From Microbispora sp. H13382 (GTDB taxonomy: Bacteria > Actinomycetota > Actinomycetes > Streptosporangiales > Streptosporangiaceae): a stretch of 64,000 nt of DNA. The notes beneath the pieces are model-generated. The model was not told the DNA's origin and ran no database searches. It saw only the letters and a list, made by a program, of their open reading frames with translations. A program made the position numbers and the translations under genes. Location: positions 1 through 64,000 of the forward strand of contig NZ_JABBXA010000014.1 of assembly GCF_014161445.1 (NCBI RefSeq). The letters are read 5' to 3'. The first letter of the stretch is position 1; each line of letters opens with the position of its first letter. Shown one piece after another: positions 1 to 10,479 of the stretch.

Positions 1-663
1 GCGGGGGTCGGCGGGGAGGGGGGAGGCGCGGCGGGCGGCCGAGGGGCTGTGCCAGCCGAGGTCGGGGGAGTGCCGCCGGACGACCTTGGCGGGGACCCCG
101 GCGATCACCGAGTGGTCGGGGAACTCGCCGCGCACCACGGCGCCGCCGGCGACCACCGACTGGCGGCCGATCCGCGTCCCCGGCAGGATGATCGCCCCCG
201 TTCCGATCCAGGACCCCGAGCCGATGGAGACCGGCTTGTTGCGCGGCCACTGCCGTCCGATGGGCGTCTCGGGATCGTCGTACACGTGGTTCTGGTCGGT
301 GATGTAGACGTAGGGGCCGGTGAAGACGTCGTCGCCGATGTCGATGGACTGGTGGCCGACGATGTGACTGCCTCTGCCGATCGAGCAGCCCCGGCCGATC
401 CGCACGATCGAGTCGGGTCCGAGATCCACGCCGGGGCCCATGCCCGCCGAGATCGACACCCGCTCTCCGACGAGCGTGTGCGGGCCGATCTCGATCCACT
501 GCTCCCCGAAGATGGCGCCCTGCGGGAAGGACAGGCACACTCCCTCGCCCATGCTGCGGAACCGGTAACCGCCCGGGACGGCCGGGCTGATCGCCGCGGC
601 CTCCCGCACGTAGGCCCACCCCCGGTGGACCAGACGGCCGACGGCGCGCTTCACGAACGACAT
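1..663 (-). CDS. hexapeptide-repeat acyltransferase (partial)
   Basis: The minus strand is open from an ATG at 663 down to the left edge, 221 codons with no stop, so the C-terminus is cut off. The translation shows left-handed beta-helix hexapeptide turns (for example VSIGSGSWIGTGAIILPGTR and DSIVRIGRGCSIGRGSHIVG), the loop DQNHVYDDPETP typical of LbetaH O-acetyltransferases, and the C-terminal signature SVIAGVPAKVVRR. Family members transfer an acetyl group to sugars or maltose/galactoside-like acceptors, usually as trimers. It is divergent from pyrG with about 155 bp between them. The acceptor cannot be read from the sequence. Confidence 0.88.
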   Translation of the reverse strand, partial: MSFVKRAVGRLVHRGWAYVREAAAISPAVPGGYRFRSMGEGVCLSFPQGAIFGEQWIEIGPHTLVGERVSISAGMGPGVDLGPDSIVRIGRGCSIGRGSHIVGHQSIDIGDDVFTGPYVYITDQNHVYDDPETPIGRQWPRNKPVSIGSGSWIGTGAIILPGTRIGRQSVVAGGAVVRGEFPDHSVIAGVPAKVVRRHSPDLGWHSPSAARRASPLPADPR

Positions 664-711
664 AACGCGACAAGTTACCGTTAGGTCGGCTTGTCCGCTA
701 TGGCAGGTTAG

Positions 712-3128
<2,417 letters not shown>

Positions 3129-3145
3129 GTCCGTAGGGAGACGTC

Positions 3146-4090
3146 CTGAGCGAGCCCGAGGCGGTGCTGTCCAGCTACCTCGCCCATCTGGCGGTGGAGC
3201 GGGGGCTGTCTGCCAACACGCTCGCGTCCTACCGTCGCGACCTGCGCCGATACCTCGAGCACCTGCGGGCGCGCGGGCTCGAGACGTTCGCGCAGGTCGC
3301 GGAGGCGGACGTGGTCGCCTTCCTCGCCGCACTCCGGGAGGGCGACGAGGACCACCCGGCGCTGGTCGCGAGCTCCGCCGCCCGCGCCGTGTCGGCCGTA
3401 CGCGGGTTGCACCGCTTCGCCCTGCGCGAGGGCGTGGCGGGTCACGACCCCGCGCACGAGGTGCGCCCGCCGCGCCAGCTCCGGCGGCTGCCCAAGGCGA
3501 TCACCGTCGCGGAGGTCGAGCGGCTGATCGCCGCCTGCGGTCCGGAGGACTCGCCGCTCGCCCTGCGCAACCGCGCGCTGCTGGAGGTCCTGTACGGCAC
3601 GGGCGCCCGGATCTCCGAGGCTGTGGGGCTGGCGGTGGACGACGTGCCCACGGGCCCGGCCCACGAGGAGGACCAGGACCAGGACCAGGTGCGCCTGCGC
3701 GGCAAGGGCGGGCGGACCAGGATCGTGCCCCTCGGCCGTTTCGCCCGTAAGGCGCTCGACGCGTACCTGGTCAGGGCGAGGCCCAGGCTGGCGGCGCACG
3801 GCCGGGGGACGCCCGCGCTGTTCCTCAACGCGCGGGGCGGACGGCTCACGCGGCAGGGCGCCTGGGAGGTGCTGCAGGCGGCGGCGGAACGAGCCGGACT
3901 ATCCGGTGTATCGCCGCATATGTTGCGGCATTCGTTCGCAACCCACCTCCTGGACGGAGGCGCCGACGTTAGGGTTGTCCAAGAGCTGCTCGGCCACGCC
4001 TCGGTGACCACCACCCAGGTGTACACGCTGGTGACGGTCGACAAGCTCCGGGAGGTCTACGCGGCGGCACATCCCCGCGCCTTGCGCTGA
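3146..4090 (+). CDS. xerD: tyrosine recombinase XerD
   Basis: A chromosome-dimer-resolution type tyrosine recombinase, about 314 residues. The N-terminal SAM-like DNA-binding domain reads [20 protein letters not shown], and the C-terminal catalytic domain has Arg in [11 protein letters not shown], Lys in [11 protein letters not shown], the HxxR box in [12 protein letters not shown], and the late His and the nucleophile Tyr in [13 protein letters not shown]. The start is uncertain. A GTG lies at 3164, but GGGAG at 3136-3140 fits a CTG start at 3146 better, giving [15 protein letters not shown], the N-terminus expected for actinobacterial XerD. It sits upstream of parA/scpA/scpB, a usual actinobacterial segregation block. 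Confidence 0.93.
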   Translation: MSEPEAVLSSYLAHLAVERGLSANTLASYRRDLRRYLEHLRARGLETFAQVAEADVVAFLAALREGDEDHPALVASSAARAVSAVRGLHRFALREGVAGHDPAHEVRPPRQLRRLPKAITVAEVERLIAACGPEDSPLALRNRALLEVLYGTGARISEAVGLAVDDVPTGPAHEEDQDQDQVRLRGKGGRTRIVPLGRFARKALDAYLVRARPRLAAHGRGTPALFLNARGGRLTRQGAWEVLQAAAERAGLSGVSPHMLRHSFATHLLDGGADVRVVQELLGHASVTTTQVYTLVTVDKLREVYAAAHPRALR

Positions 4091-4189
4091 ACACGTGCAT
4101 CTCGGCGGCCTTTGGCGCGCCGCCTTGCCGACCACGTGCCGACCCTTTAGATTCGATCAGGTTCGAGGGCCGTCAGGGAGGACCAACAG

Positions 4190-5077
4190 GTGACTGCGAC
4201 CACAGAGGGGACGTGGGTGGGGGCTCCCGGCGCGATCGGGCCTACCGGCCGTCCCCGTCCGGTGTTCCCCGAGCCGACACCGCCGGAGTCCCACGGGCCC
4301 GCGCGCATCGTCGCGATGGTCAACCAGAAGGGCGGCGTCGGCAAGACGACGACCACGATCAACCTGGGCGCCGCGCTCGCCGAGGTCGGCCAGCGGGTGC
4401 TGCTCGTCGACTTCGACCCGCAGGGCGCGCTGTCGGTCGGTCTCGGCATCGACCCCCGGCCGCTCGAGGCGACGGTCTACGACCTCATCATGGAGGAGCC
4501 CGACGTCACGGTCGAGGACGTGCTGATCGACACCACCGTCGAGGGCATGCAGCTCCTGCCGAGCAACATCTTCCTGTCCGGCGCGGAGATCCGGCTGGTC
4601 AACGAGGTCGCGCGGGAGTACGCCCTGCAGCGGGCGCTCGAGCCCCTGCTGCCGCACTACGACATCTGCCTGATCGACTGCCAGCCGTCCCTCGGCCTGC
4701 TCACGGTCAATGCGCTGACCTGCGCGCACAGCGTGATGATCCCGCTGGAGTGCGAGTTCTTCGCGCTGCGCGGCGTCGCGCTGCTGATGGAGTCGATCGG
4801 CAAGGTCCAGGAGCGGCTCAACAAGAACCTGGAGATCGACGGCCTGCTCGCCACGATGTACGACCCCCGGACGTTGCACGCCCGTGAGGTGCTGCAGACG
4901 ATCATGCAGGGCTTCGGCGACAAGGTGTTCCACACCGTCATCAACCGGACGGTCCGCTTCCCTGACGCCACCCTGGCGGGGGAGCCGATCACGCAGTTCG
5001 ACCCCGGCTCGATGGGCGCCACCGCCTACCGCGAGCTGGCCCGCGAGCTGCTGGCCAGGTGGCCCGCCCGCGTCTGA
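4190..5077 (+). CDS. ParA/Soj-family ATPase
   Basis: A 295-residue deviant-Walker P-loop ATPase. After about 40 unstructured residues (the Pro-rich stretch PVFPEPTPPES) comes VNQKGGVGKTTTTINLG, the deviant Walker A motif with its signature lysine, then VLLVDFDPQGALSVGLG and YDICLIDCQPSLGLLTVNAL (Walker B). The GTG start at 4190 is preceded by a strong GGGAGGA. In actinobacteria this ParA-like gene is regularly next to scpA and scpB and is distinct from the origin-proximal parAB pair, so a role with condensin in chromosome organisation is likely but inferred. No parB accompanies it. Confidence 0.92.
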   Translation: MTATTEGTWVGAPGAIGPTGRPRPVFPEPTPPESHGPARIVAMVNQKGGVGKTTTTINLGAALAEVGQRVLLVDFDPQGALSVGLGIDPRPLEATVYDLIMEEPDVTVEDVLIDTTVEGMQLLPSNIFLSGAEIRLVNEVAREYALQRALEPLLPHYDICLIDCQPSLGLLTVNALTCAHSVMIPLECEFFALRGVALLMESIGKVQERLNKNLEIDGLLATMYDPRTLHAREVLQTIMQGFGDKVFHTVINRTVRFPDATLAGEPITQFDPGSMGATAYRELARELLARWPARV

Positions 5078-5105
5078 CCCCGCGGGGCCGCGACGGTAGG
5101 GGACA

Positions 5106-5981
5106 ATGGCAGGCGTGACGACCGGCCAGGAGATCGACCAGGGGAGCGAGGAGAGCGCGCCGAGCGGCTTCCAGGTGCACCTGGACGTCTTCGAGGGGCC
5201 GTTCGACCTGCTGCTCGGGCTGATCTCCAAGCACAAGCTGGACATCACCGAGGTGTCCCTGCACAAGGTCACCGACGAGTTCATCGCGTACATCCGGTCG
5301 CGGGGGCCGGAGTGGGACCTCGACCAGACCAGCCACTTCCTGCTCGTCGCGGCGACCCTGCTCGACCTCAAGGCGGCGCGGCTGCTGCCCACCGGAGAGG
5401 TGGAGGACGAGGAGGACCTCGCCCTGCTGGAGGCCCGCGACCTGCTGTTCGCGCGGCTGCTGCAGTATCGGGCGTACAAGGAGGTCGCGAAGATCTTCGC
5501 CGGCCGGATGGCCGAGGAGGCGCTGCGCTTCCCGCGCGCCGTGCCGATGGAGAAGCGCTTCGCCGACCTGCTGCCGGAACTCGTGCTCGGCATCGGGCCA
5601 GAACAGCTCGCCAAGATCGCGGCACGGGCCTTCACGCCGAAGGCTCCGCCGTCGGTGTCGGTCTCGCACATCTATCAACCGCTGGCGAGCGTCCGGGAGC
5701 AAGCCGCTATCCTTGTCGAGCGGCTGAGGCGGCTGCACACGGCGACCTTCCGGGCGCTGACCGCCGACTGCGCGGGGACGTTCGAGGTCGTCGCCCGCTT
5801 CCTGGCCGTCCTGGAGCTGTTCCGGGAGGCCGCGGTCTCCTTCGAGCAGGTCGAACCGCTCGGCGACCTGTACGTCACCTGGACGGGCACCGACGACGGC
5901 GATGTCACGGTCGGCGACGACTACGACGAGGGCCGGCGCGAGGAGCGGCCCGCCGAGGCGGACGCGGCACGGGACGAGTGA
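5106..5981 (+). CDS. scpA: segregation and condensation protein ScpA
   Basis: A 291-residue kleisin subunit of the SMC-ScpAB condensin. The N-terminal signature FQVHLDVFEGPFDLLLGLI, then KHKLDITEVSLHKVTDEFI, is diagnostic of ScpA. The C-terminal winged helix, which binds the SMC cap, begins around RLRRLHTATFRALTADC. The tail from about residue 265 is acidic and low-complexity (DDGDVTVGDDYDEG). It follows the ParA-like gene by 28 bp and precedes scpB by about 100 bp, so the three are probably co-transcribed. Confidence 0.95.
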   Translation: MAGVTTGQEIDQGSEESAPSGFQVHLDVFEGPFDLLLGLISKHKLDITEVSLHKVTDEFIAYIRSRGPEWDLDQTSHFLLVAATLLDLKAARLLPTGEVEDEEDLALLEARDLLFARLLQYRAYKEVAKIFAGRMAEEALRFPRAVPMEKRFADLLPELVLGIGPEQLAKIAARAFTPKAPPSVSVSHIYQPLASVREQAAILVERLRRLHTATFRALTADCAGTFEVVARFLAVLELFREAAVSFEQVEPLGDLYVTWTGTDDGDVTVGDDYDEGRREERPAEADAARDE

Positions 5982-6080
5982 GGCGGGACCACCCCGTCAC
6001 ACCGCCGCGCCACACGCCGAGGCGGCGCGGGGCCGACGGCGGCGGCAGAGACGGAACCACCGCACGACGAGCGAGGAGCG

Positions 6081-6734
6081 ATGGAAGCGAGCGACATCCC
6101 CCGTTCCGGCGACGACCCCGGCGCCGGACCGCCCGCCGGGCGGCGGGATCAGGCGTTGGAAGCCGCAGAGCCCGGTGGGGACGGGACGGCGGAGGGACCC
6201 TCGCTCATCGCCGCGCTCGAAGCGATCCTGATGGTGGTGGACGAGCCGGTCGCCGAGGTGACCCTCGCGCAGGTGCTCGAACGCCCGACGATGGAGGTCG
6301 CCGCCGCCCTTCGCGCGCTGTCCGAGGAATACACGGCCTCCGGCCGGGGTTTCGACCTGCGGGAGGTGGCCGGAGGCTGGCGCTTCTACACTCGTGCGGA
6401 TTGCGCCGCGCTGGTGGAGAGGTTCGTCAGGGACGGCCAGCAGGCGCGGCTGACGCAGGCCGCGCTGGAGACCCTCGCCGTGGTCGCCTACCGGCAGCCG
6501 GTCAGCCGGGCCCGGGTGGCGGCGGTGCGCGGCGTGAGCAGCGACGGCGTCATGCGGACGCTGGTCGCACGCGGCCTCGTGGAAGAGGCCGGAACCGACC
6601 CGGAGAGCCAGGCCGTGCTCTACCGGACGACGAGTTACTTCCTGGAGAGACTGGGGCTGCGGAGCCTCGACGAGCTACCCGAACTCGCCCCCTTCCTCCC
6701 GGACGACGTGGAAATTCTTGAGGAGCAGAAGTAG
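6081..6734 (+). CDS. scpB: segregation and condensation protein ScpB
   Basis: A 217-residue ScpB with two winged-helix domains. It is recognised by LIAALEAILMVVDEPVAEVTL at the start of the first domain and by TQAALETLAVVAYRQPVSRA and VRGVSSDGVMRTLVARGLVE in the second. ScpB dimers bind the ScpA kleisin. The first 40 or so residues are a polar, Pro/Gly-rich extension. ATG at 6081 is preceded by GAGGAG. The TAG stop shares one base with the GTG start of rluB, indicating coupled translation. Confidence 0.95.
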   Translation: MEASDIPRSGDDPGAGPPAGRRDQALEAAEPGGDGTAEGPSLIAALEAILMVVDEPVAEVTLAQVLERPTMEVAAALRALSEEYTASGRGFDLREVAGGWRFYTRADCAALVERFVRDGQQARLTQAALETLAVVAYRQPVSRARVAAVRGVSSDGVMRTLVARGLVEEAGTDPESQAVLYRTTSYFLERLGLRSLDELPELAPFLPDDVEILEEQK

Positions 6735-8782
6735 TGAACAACAGGCGTGGCACCCCGTCCGGTGAGGGACGCGGTCGGAGCCGGAGCACCGGTCAGCAGG
6801 GCGCGAGCGCGCGTGGATCCCGCGGTGGATCCGGCGGCTTCCGCCCCCAGGGCGACCGGCGCGGCGGTTCCCGCGTCCCTGGTTCCCGGTCCGGGTACGG
6901 GTTCGACTCCAGGTCCGACAGATCCGACAGGTCCGACAGGTCCGACAGGCCGGACTCTCGGCGGTTCCGCGACGAGGACGCCCCGCGCGGCGGCCGGTAC
7001 GGCGACCGCCGCACCGGCGACGCACGCGACGACCGTCCCCGCGGCCGTCAGGGTGACACCGGTCGCCAGGGTGACACGGGTCGTCAGGGTGACACCGGCC
7101 GGCGCGACGCGCGTTCCGGCGGCGAGCGGTATCGCGACGACGCCCGCGCCCCCTTCAGGTCCGAGCGGGACGGCTCCCGCGCCCGCTACGGCAGGCCCGA
7201 GGGCGGCCGTTCCGGCGACCGCGGCTTCAACCGTGAGGGCGGCCGCGGTTTCAACCGTGAGGGCGACCGTGGTTTCGACCGTGAGGGCGACCGTGGTTTC
7301 GACCGTGAGGGCGACCGTGGTTTCGACCGTGAGGGCGACCGTGGTTTCGACCGTGAGGGCGGCCGCGGTTTCGACCGTGAGGGCGGCCGCGGTTTCGACC
7401 GTGGCTCCGAGCGCGGTTTCGACCGTGATCGCGGCTCCGGCCGGGAGCGCGGCGGGCGGGACGGCTACTCCGCCGAGCGGCCCTCGTTCCGCACCGAGGG
7501 GGCCGGTTCCCGTGGCCGTTACGGCAGGCCCGAGGGCGGCCGGGATCGGCTGCGCGACCGCGACGGCGGCTACGAGACGTCCCGTGAGGGGCGTGCGGCC
7601 GGGCGGCCGGCCTTCCGCGACGAGGAGCGTGGCGGCGGCAGGACCGGCGATCGCGACAGCTACGGCAGCCGGAGCTTCGGCGGCGACCGCGCGCCCCGGC
7701 GTGACGACCGCGACGGCCGGAGCCACCGTGACGACCGCCAGGCGGGCGGCGACCGTGAGGCGCGCGGCGCGCGGCCCGGGCGCGGCGACTACCGCGCGGG
7801 GCGCGACGGCGGCAGGGGCCGGGCGAGCCGCGACGAGGTGCAGACGATCGGCCGCCTGGGCGGCGGCACGCGTGGCCGGTCCGGCGGCGCGGGAGCGGGC
7901 GCGGGCTCACGGAGCGCGGCCCGGCCCGCCGGCGGTCCCAAGCGTGCCGGCGTGGGCGGCCCGGTGGGCAACCCGTTCAAGACTGCCCGGCAGCCGCTTC
8001 GCGACCCGGACTTCTACGACGAGAACTACACCGACGAGCGCGACACGACCGAGGTGCCGGGCGGCGAGCGGCTGCAGAAGGTGCTCGCCCAGGCCGGGGT
8101 GGCCAGCCGCCGGGCCTGCGAGGAGATGATCGGCGACGGCCGGGTGAGCGTGGACGGCCAGACGGTGCGCCGCTTCGGCGCCCGCGTCGACCCCGCCAAG
8201 CAGGTCATCCGGGTCGACGGGAAGCGCATCCCGACGTCGTCCGACACCGTCTACTACGCGCTCAACAAGCCGATCGGCGTGGTGAGCACGATGGACGACC
8301 CCGAGGGCCGGCCGTGCCTGAACGACTACGTGCAGGATCTCGCGCCCCGGCTGTTCCACGTGGGGCGGCTCGACACCGAGACCGAGGGCCTGCTGCTGCT
8401 GACCAACGACGGGGAGCTCGCCCACCGGCTGACCCACCCGAGCTACGGCGTGCAGAAGAAGTACTGGGCCAAGGTGCCCGGCCCCGTCGCGCGCGACCTG
8501 CACAAGGTGCTGCGCAAGGGCGTGGAGCTGGAGGACGGGCTCGCCAAGGTGGACGAGTTCCGGGTGGTGCAGGAGCACGGTCAGCAGGCGCTGGTCGAGG
8601 TCGTCCTGCACGAGGGCCGCAAGCACATCGTCCGGCGGCTCATGGAGACGGTCGGGCACCGGGTGATCGACCTGGCCCGCATCGAGTTCGGCCCGGTCAA
8701 GCTCGGCCGGCTCAAGCCGGGGACCATTCGAGCGCTCACCGTGCAGGAGATCGGTGAGCTGTACGCGGCGGTCGGACTGTAG
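6734..8782 (+). CDS. rluB: 23S rRNA pseudouridine synthase (RsuA/RluB family) with long RG-rich N-terminal extension
   Basis: A 682-residue protein, much longer than the roughly 240-260 residues of the family. The last 240 residues are a complete enzyme: an S4 RNA-binding domain (ERLQKVLAQAGVASRRACE), then the catalytic core with the nucleophile Asp in HVGRLDTETEGLLLLTNDG, and the C-terminal GRKHIVRRLMETVGHRV. The first 440 residues are almost only Arg, Gly, Asp, Ser, Glu and Phe and contain three tandem-repeat blocks: RSD repeats, GRQGDT repeats and GFDREGDR repeats. Such RGG-like extensions suit RNA binding or condensate formation; this is inference. Actinobacterial RluB often has some extension, but this one is extreme. 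Confidence 0.92.
   Translation: MNNRRGTPSGEGRGRSRSTGQQGASARGSRGGSGGFRPQGDRRGGSRVPGSRSGYGFDSRSDRSDRSDRSDRPDSRRFRDEDAPRGGRYGDRRTGDARDDRPRGRQGDTGRQGDTGRQGDTGRRDARSGGERYRDDARAPFRSERDGSRARYGRPEGGRSGDRGFNREGGRGFNREGDRGFDREGDRGFDREGDRGFDREGDRGFDREGGRGFDREGGRGFDRGSERGFDRDRGSGRERGGRDGYSAERPSFRTEGAGSRGRYGRPEGGRDRLRDRDGGYETSREGRAAGRPAFRDEERGGGRTGDRDSYGSRSFGGDRAPRRDDRDGRSHRDDRQAGGDREARGARPGRGDYRAGRDGGRGRASRDEVQTIGRLGGGTRGRSGGAGAGAGSRSAARPAGGPKRAGVGGPVGNPFKTARQPLRDPDFYDENYTDERDTTEVPGGERLQKVLAQAGVASRRACEEMIGDGRVSVDGQTVRRFGARVDPAKQVIRVDGKRIPTSSDTVYYALNKPIGVVSTMDDPEGRPCLNDYVQDLAPRLFHVGRLDTETEGLLLLTNDGELAHRLTHPSYGVQKKYWAKVPGPVARDLHKVLRKGVELEDGLAKVDEFRVVQEHGQQALVEVVLHEGRKHIVRRLMETVGHRVIDLARIEFGPVKLGRLKPGTIRALTVQEIGELYAAVGL
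7223..7438 (+). repeat. 24-bp in-frame tandem repeat in rluB (9 units)
   Basis: Nine consecutive 24-bp units encode octapeptides of the form GF(N/D)REG(D/G)R; units 3 to 6 are almost identical at the DNA level. The ninth unit (GFDRGSER) is degenerate. Two shorter blocks lie upstream in the same gene: an 18-bp unit encoding GRQGDT, about 7045-7105, and a 9-bp unit encoding RSD, about 6911-6945. Near-identity at DNA level implies recent expansion by slippage or recombination. Confidence 0.95.
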
Positions 8783-8899
8783 CCTTTCCGCGCGGCGGGC
8801 GAAAGTCGCAAGTCGAGCAGAATTGGCTAAAAGCGTGTAGATGGGCCGGACTCGTCCTCTCGGGGAGAGACCGGCCCGTCCCAGCGAGAGGGGAACGAC

Positions 8900-9259
8900 A
8901 TGGTGCGGGCGATTCGCGGAGCCATCCAGGTCGACGGCAACGATCGCGACGCGATCCTCGCCGGGACGACCGAGCTGGTGACCGAGGTGATGGGGCGCAA
9001 CAACCTCACGACCGACGACGTCATCAGTGTGATCTTCACGTGCACGCCCGACCTCACCGCCGAGTTCCCCGCCCTGGCCGCGCGCAAGCTCGGGTTCCAC
9101 GACGTGCCCCTGCTGTGCGCGACCGAGATCGACGTGCCGGGCGCGCTCCCGCGCGTGGTGCGGCTGATGGCCCACGTGCAGACCGACCGCCCCCGGCAGG
9201 AGATCCAGCACGTGTACCTGCGCGGCGCCGCCGCGCTGCGCGTGGACATCGCCCAGTAG
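8900..9259 (+). CDS. aroH: chorismate mutase, AroH type
   Basis: A 119-residue monofunctional chorismate mutase, converting chorismate to prephenate. The sequence runs MVRAIRGAIQVDGNDRDAIL, then DVISVIFTCTPDLTAEFPA and GFHDVPLLCATEIDVPGALP, ending in the C-terminal helix DRPRQEIQHVYLRGAAALR. This is the Bacillus AroH trimeric barrel family, not the helical AroQ type. The length is exactly that of the family. GAGGGG precedes the ATG. It directly precedes tyrA, so prephenate is made and consumed by neighbouring gene products. Confidence 0.95.
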   Translation: MVRAIRGAIQVDGNDRDAILAGTTELVTEVMGRNNLTTDDVISVIFTCTPDLTAEFPALAARKLGFHDVPLLCATEIDVPGALPRVVRLMAHVQTDRPRQEIQHVYLRGAAALRVDIAQ

Positions 9260-9384
9260 ACGTCCCCAAGGCGTCCCCTGCGGGACCGGGCCGGGACGAC
9301 GGGTCCGCGCACCATCTCCATCCACCCACGACACATCCGTCGCAGAACAGCGTGTCCGAGGACGGCGACGGCAGGAAGAGCACG

Positions 9385-10479
9385 ATGACTCCCATCGAGG
9401 ATGCCGGTATCGGCAGTGTGGTCGTTGTCGGGACGGGCCTCATCGGCACGTCGATCGCACTGGCGCTGCGGCAGCGGGACGTGCGGGTCTTCCTGGCCGA
9501 CCGGGACGCGGGAGCCGCACGGCTGGCGCGTGAGCTGGGCGCGGGGGAGGACTGGACCGGTGAGCGGCGGGTGGACCTCGCGGTCGTCGCGGTGCCGCCC
9601 CAGTTCGTCGCGCAGCAACTGCTCGATCTGCAGAAGCGCGACAGCGCCCGCGTCTACACCGACGTGGCGAGCGTGAAGGCGCTGCCGCTGGCCCAGGCCG
9701 CCCAACTGGGCTGCGACCTGTCGTCGTACGTCGCGGGGCACCCGCTCGCGGGCCGCGAGCGGTCCGGCCCGGCGGCGGCCCGCGCGGACCTGTTCCTCGG
9801 CCGTCCGTGGGCGTACTGTCCGACGGACGAGGCGTCCCCGCGGGCGGTGGCCGCGGTGGAGCGGCTGATCTCGTTGTGCGGCGGCAACGCCGTGCGGGTG
9901 GACGCGGCCGAGCACGACCGCGCCGTCGCGGTCGTCTCGCACGCCCCGCACGTGACGGCCGCCGCGGTGGCGGCCCGGCTGGCCGAGGCGTCGGAGACAG
10001 CGCTCGGGCTGTCGGGGCAGGGCGTACGCGACGTGACCCGCATCGCCGCCAGCGACCCGTCGCTGTGGACGGGCATCCTCGAGGGCAACGCGCTGCCCGT
10101 CGCCGAGGTGCTGGAGGCGCTCGTGGCCGACCTGAGCGCCGCCGCCCGGTCGCTGCGCGCGCTGGCGGGCGACGGCGCCGCATTGGAGCAGGTCACCGAC
10201 CTCCTGTCGCGTGGCGTGCGGGGGACCGGCAGGATCCCCGGCAAGCACGGCGGCCCGGCGCGGACGTACGCCGTGGTCCAGGTGCTCATCGGCGACCACC
10301 CCGGCGAACTGGCCCGCCTGGTCCAGGCCGCCGGCGAGACGGGCGTCAACATCGAGGACATCCGCCTGGAGCACGCCACCGGGCTGGAGCTCGGCGCGGC
10401 CGAGCTGTACGTCCGGCCGGAGGCGGCGGAGACCCTCACCGAAGGCCTGCGCGAGCGCGGCTGGCAGGTGCCGGGCTGA
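9385..10479 (+). CDS. tyrA: prephenate dehydrogenase
   Basis: A 364-residue NAD(P)-dependent prephenate dehydrogenase of tyrosine biosynthesis. The Rossmann motif is VVVVGTGLIGTSIALALR. The catalytic-site region SSYVAGHPLAGRERSGPAAA holds the conserved His. A C-terminal ACT domain (VVQVLIGDHPGELARLVQAA onward, about residues 295-364) suggests allosteric control by an amino acid, probably tyrosine. The start chosen is ATG at 9385, after AGGAAG. The reading frame is open further upstream, but that part overlaps the chorismate mutase gene out of frame and is not family-like. The 3' end overlaps the convergent MFS gene by 44 bp. Confidence 0.94.
   Translation: MTPIEDAGIGSVVVVGTGLIGTSIALALRQRDVRVFLADRDAGAARLARELGAGEDWTGERRVDLAVVAVPPQFVAQQLLDLQKRDSARVYTDVASVKALPLAQAAQLGCDLSSYVAGHPLAGRERSGPAAARADLFLGRPWAYCPTDEASPRAVAAVERLISLCGGNAVRVDAAEHDRAVAVVSHAPHVTAAAVAARLAEASETALGLSGQGVRDVTRIAASDPSLWTGILEGNALPVAEVLEALVADLSAAARSLRALAGDGAALEQVTDLLSRGVRGTGRIPGKHGGPARTYAVVQVLIGDHPGELARLVQAAGETGVNIEDIRLEHATGLELGAAELYVRPEAAETLTEGLRERGWQVPG

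Noticed and set aside
49-684. A 211-codon plus-strand frame at the left edge
   Set aside because: Its sequence has no protein-like motif, while the opposite strand encodes a clear hexapeptide acyltransferase across the same bases.
7223-7438. CRISPR array
   Set aside because: The repeat units are contiguous without spacers and stay in the reading frame of rluB.
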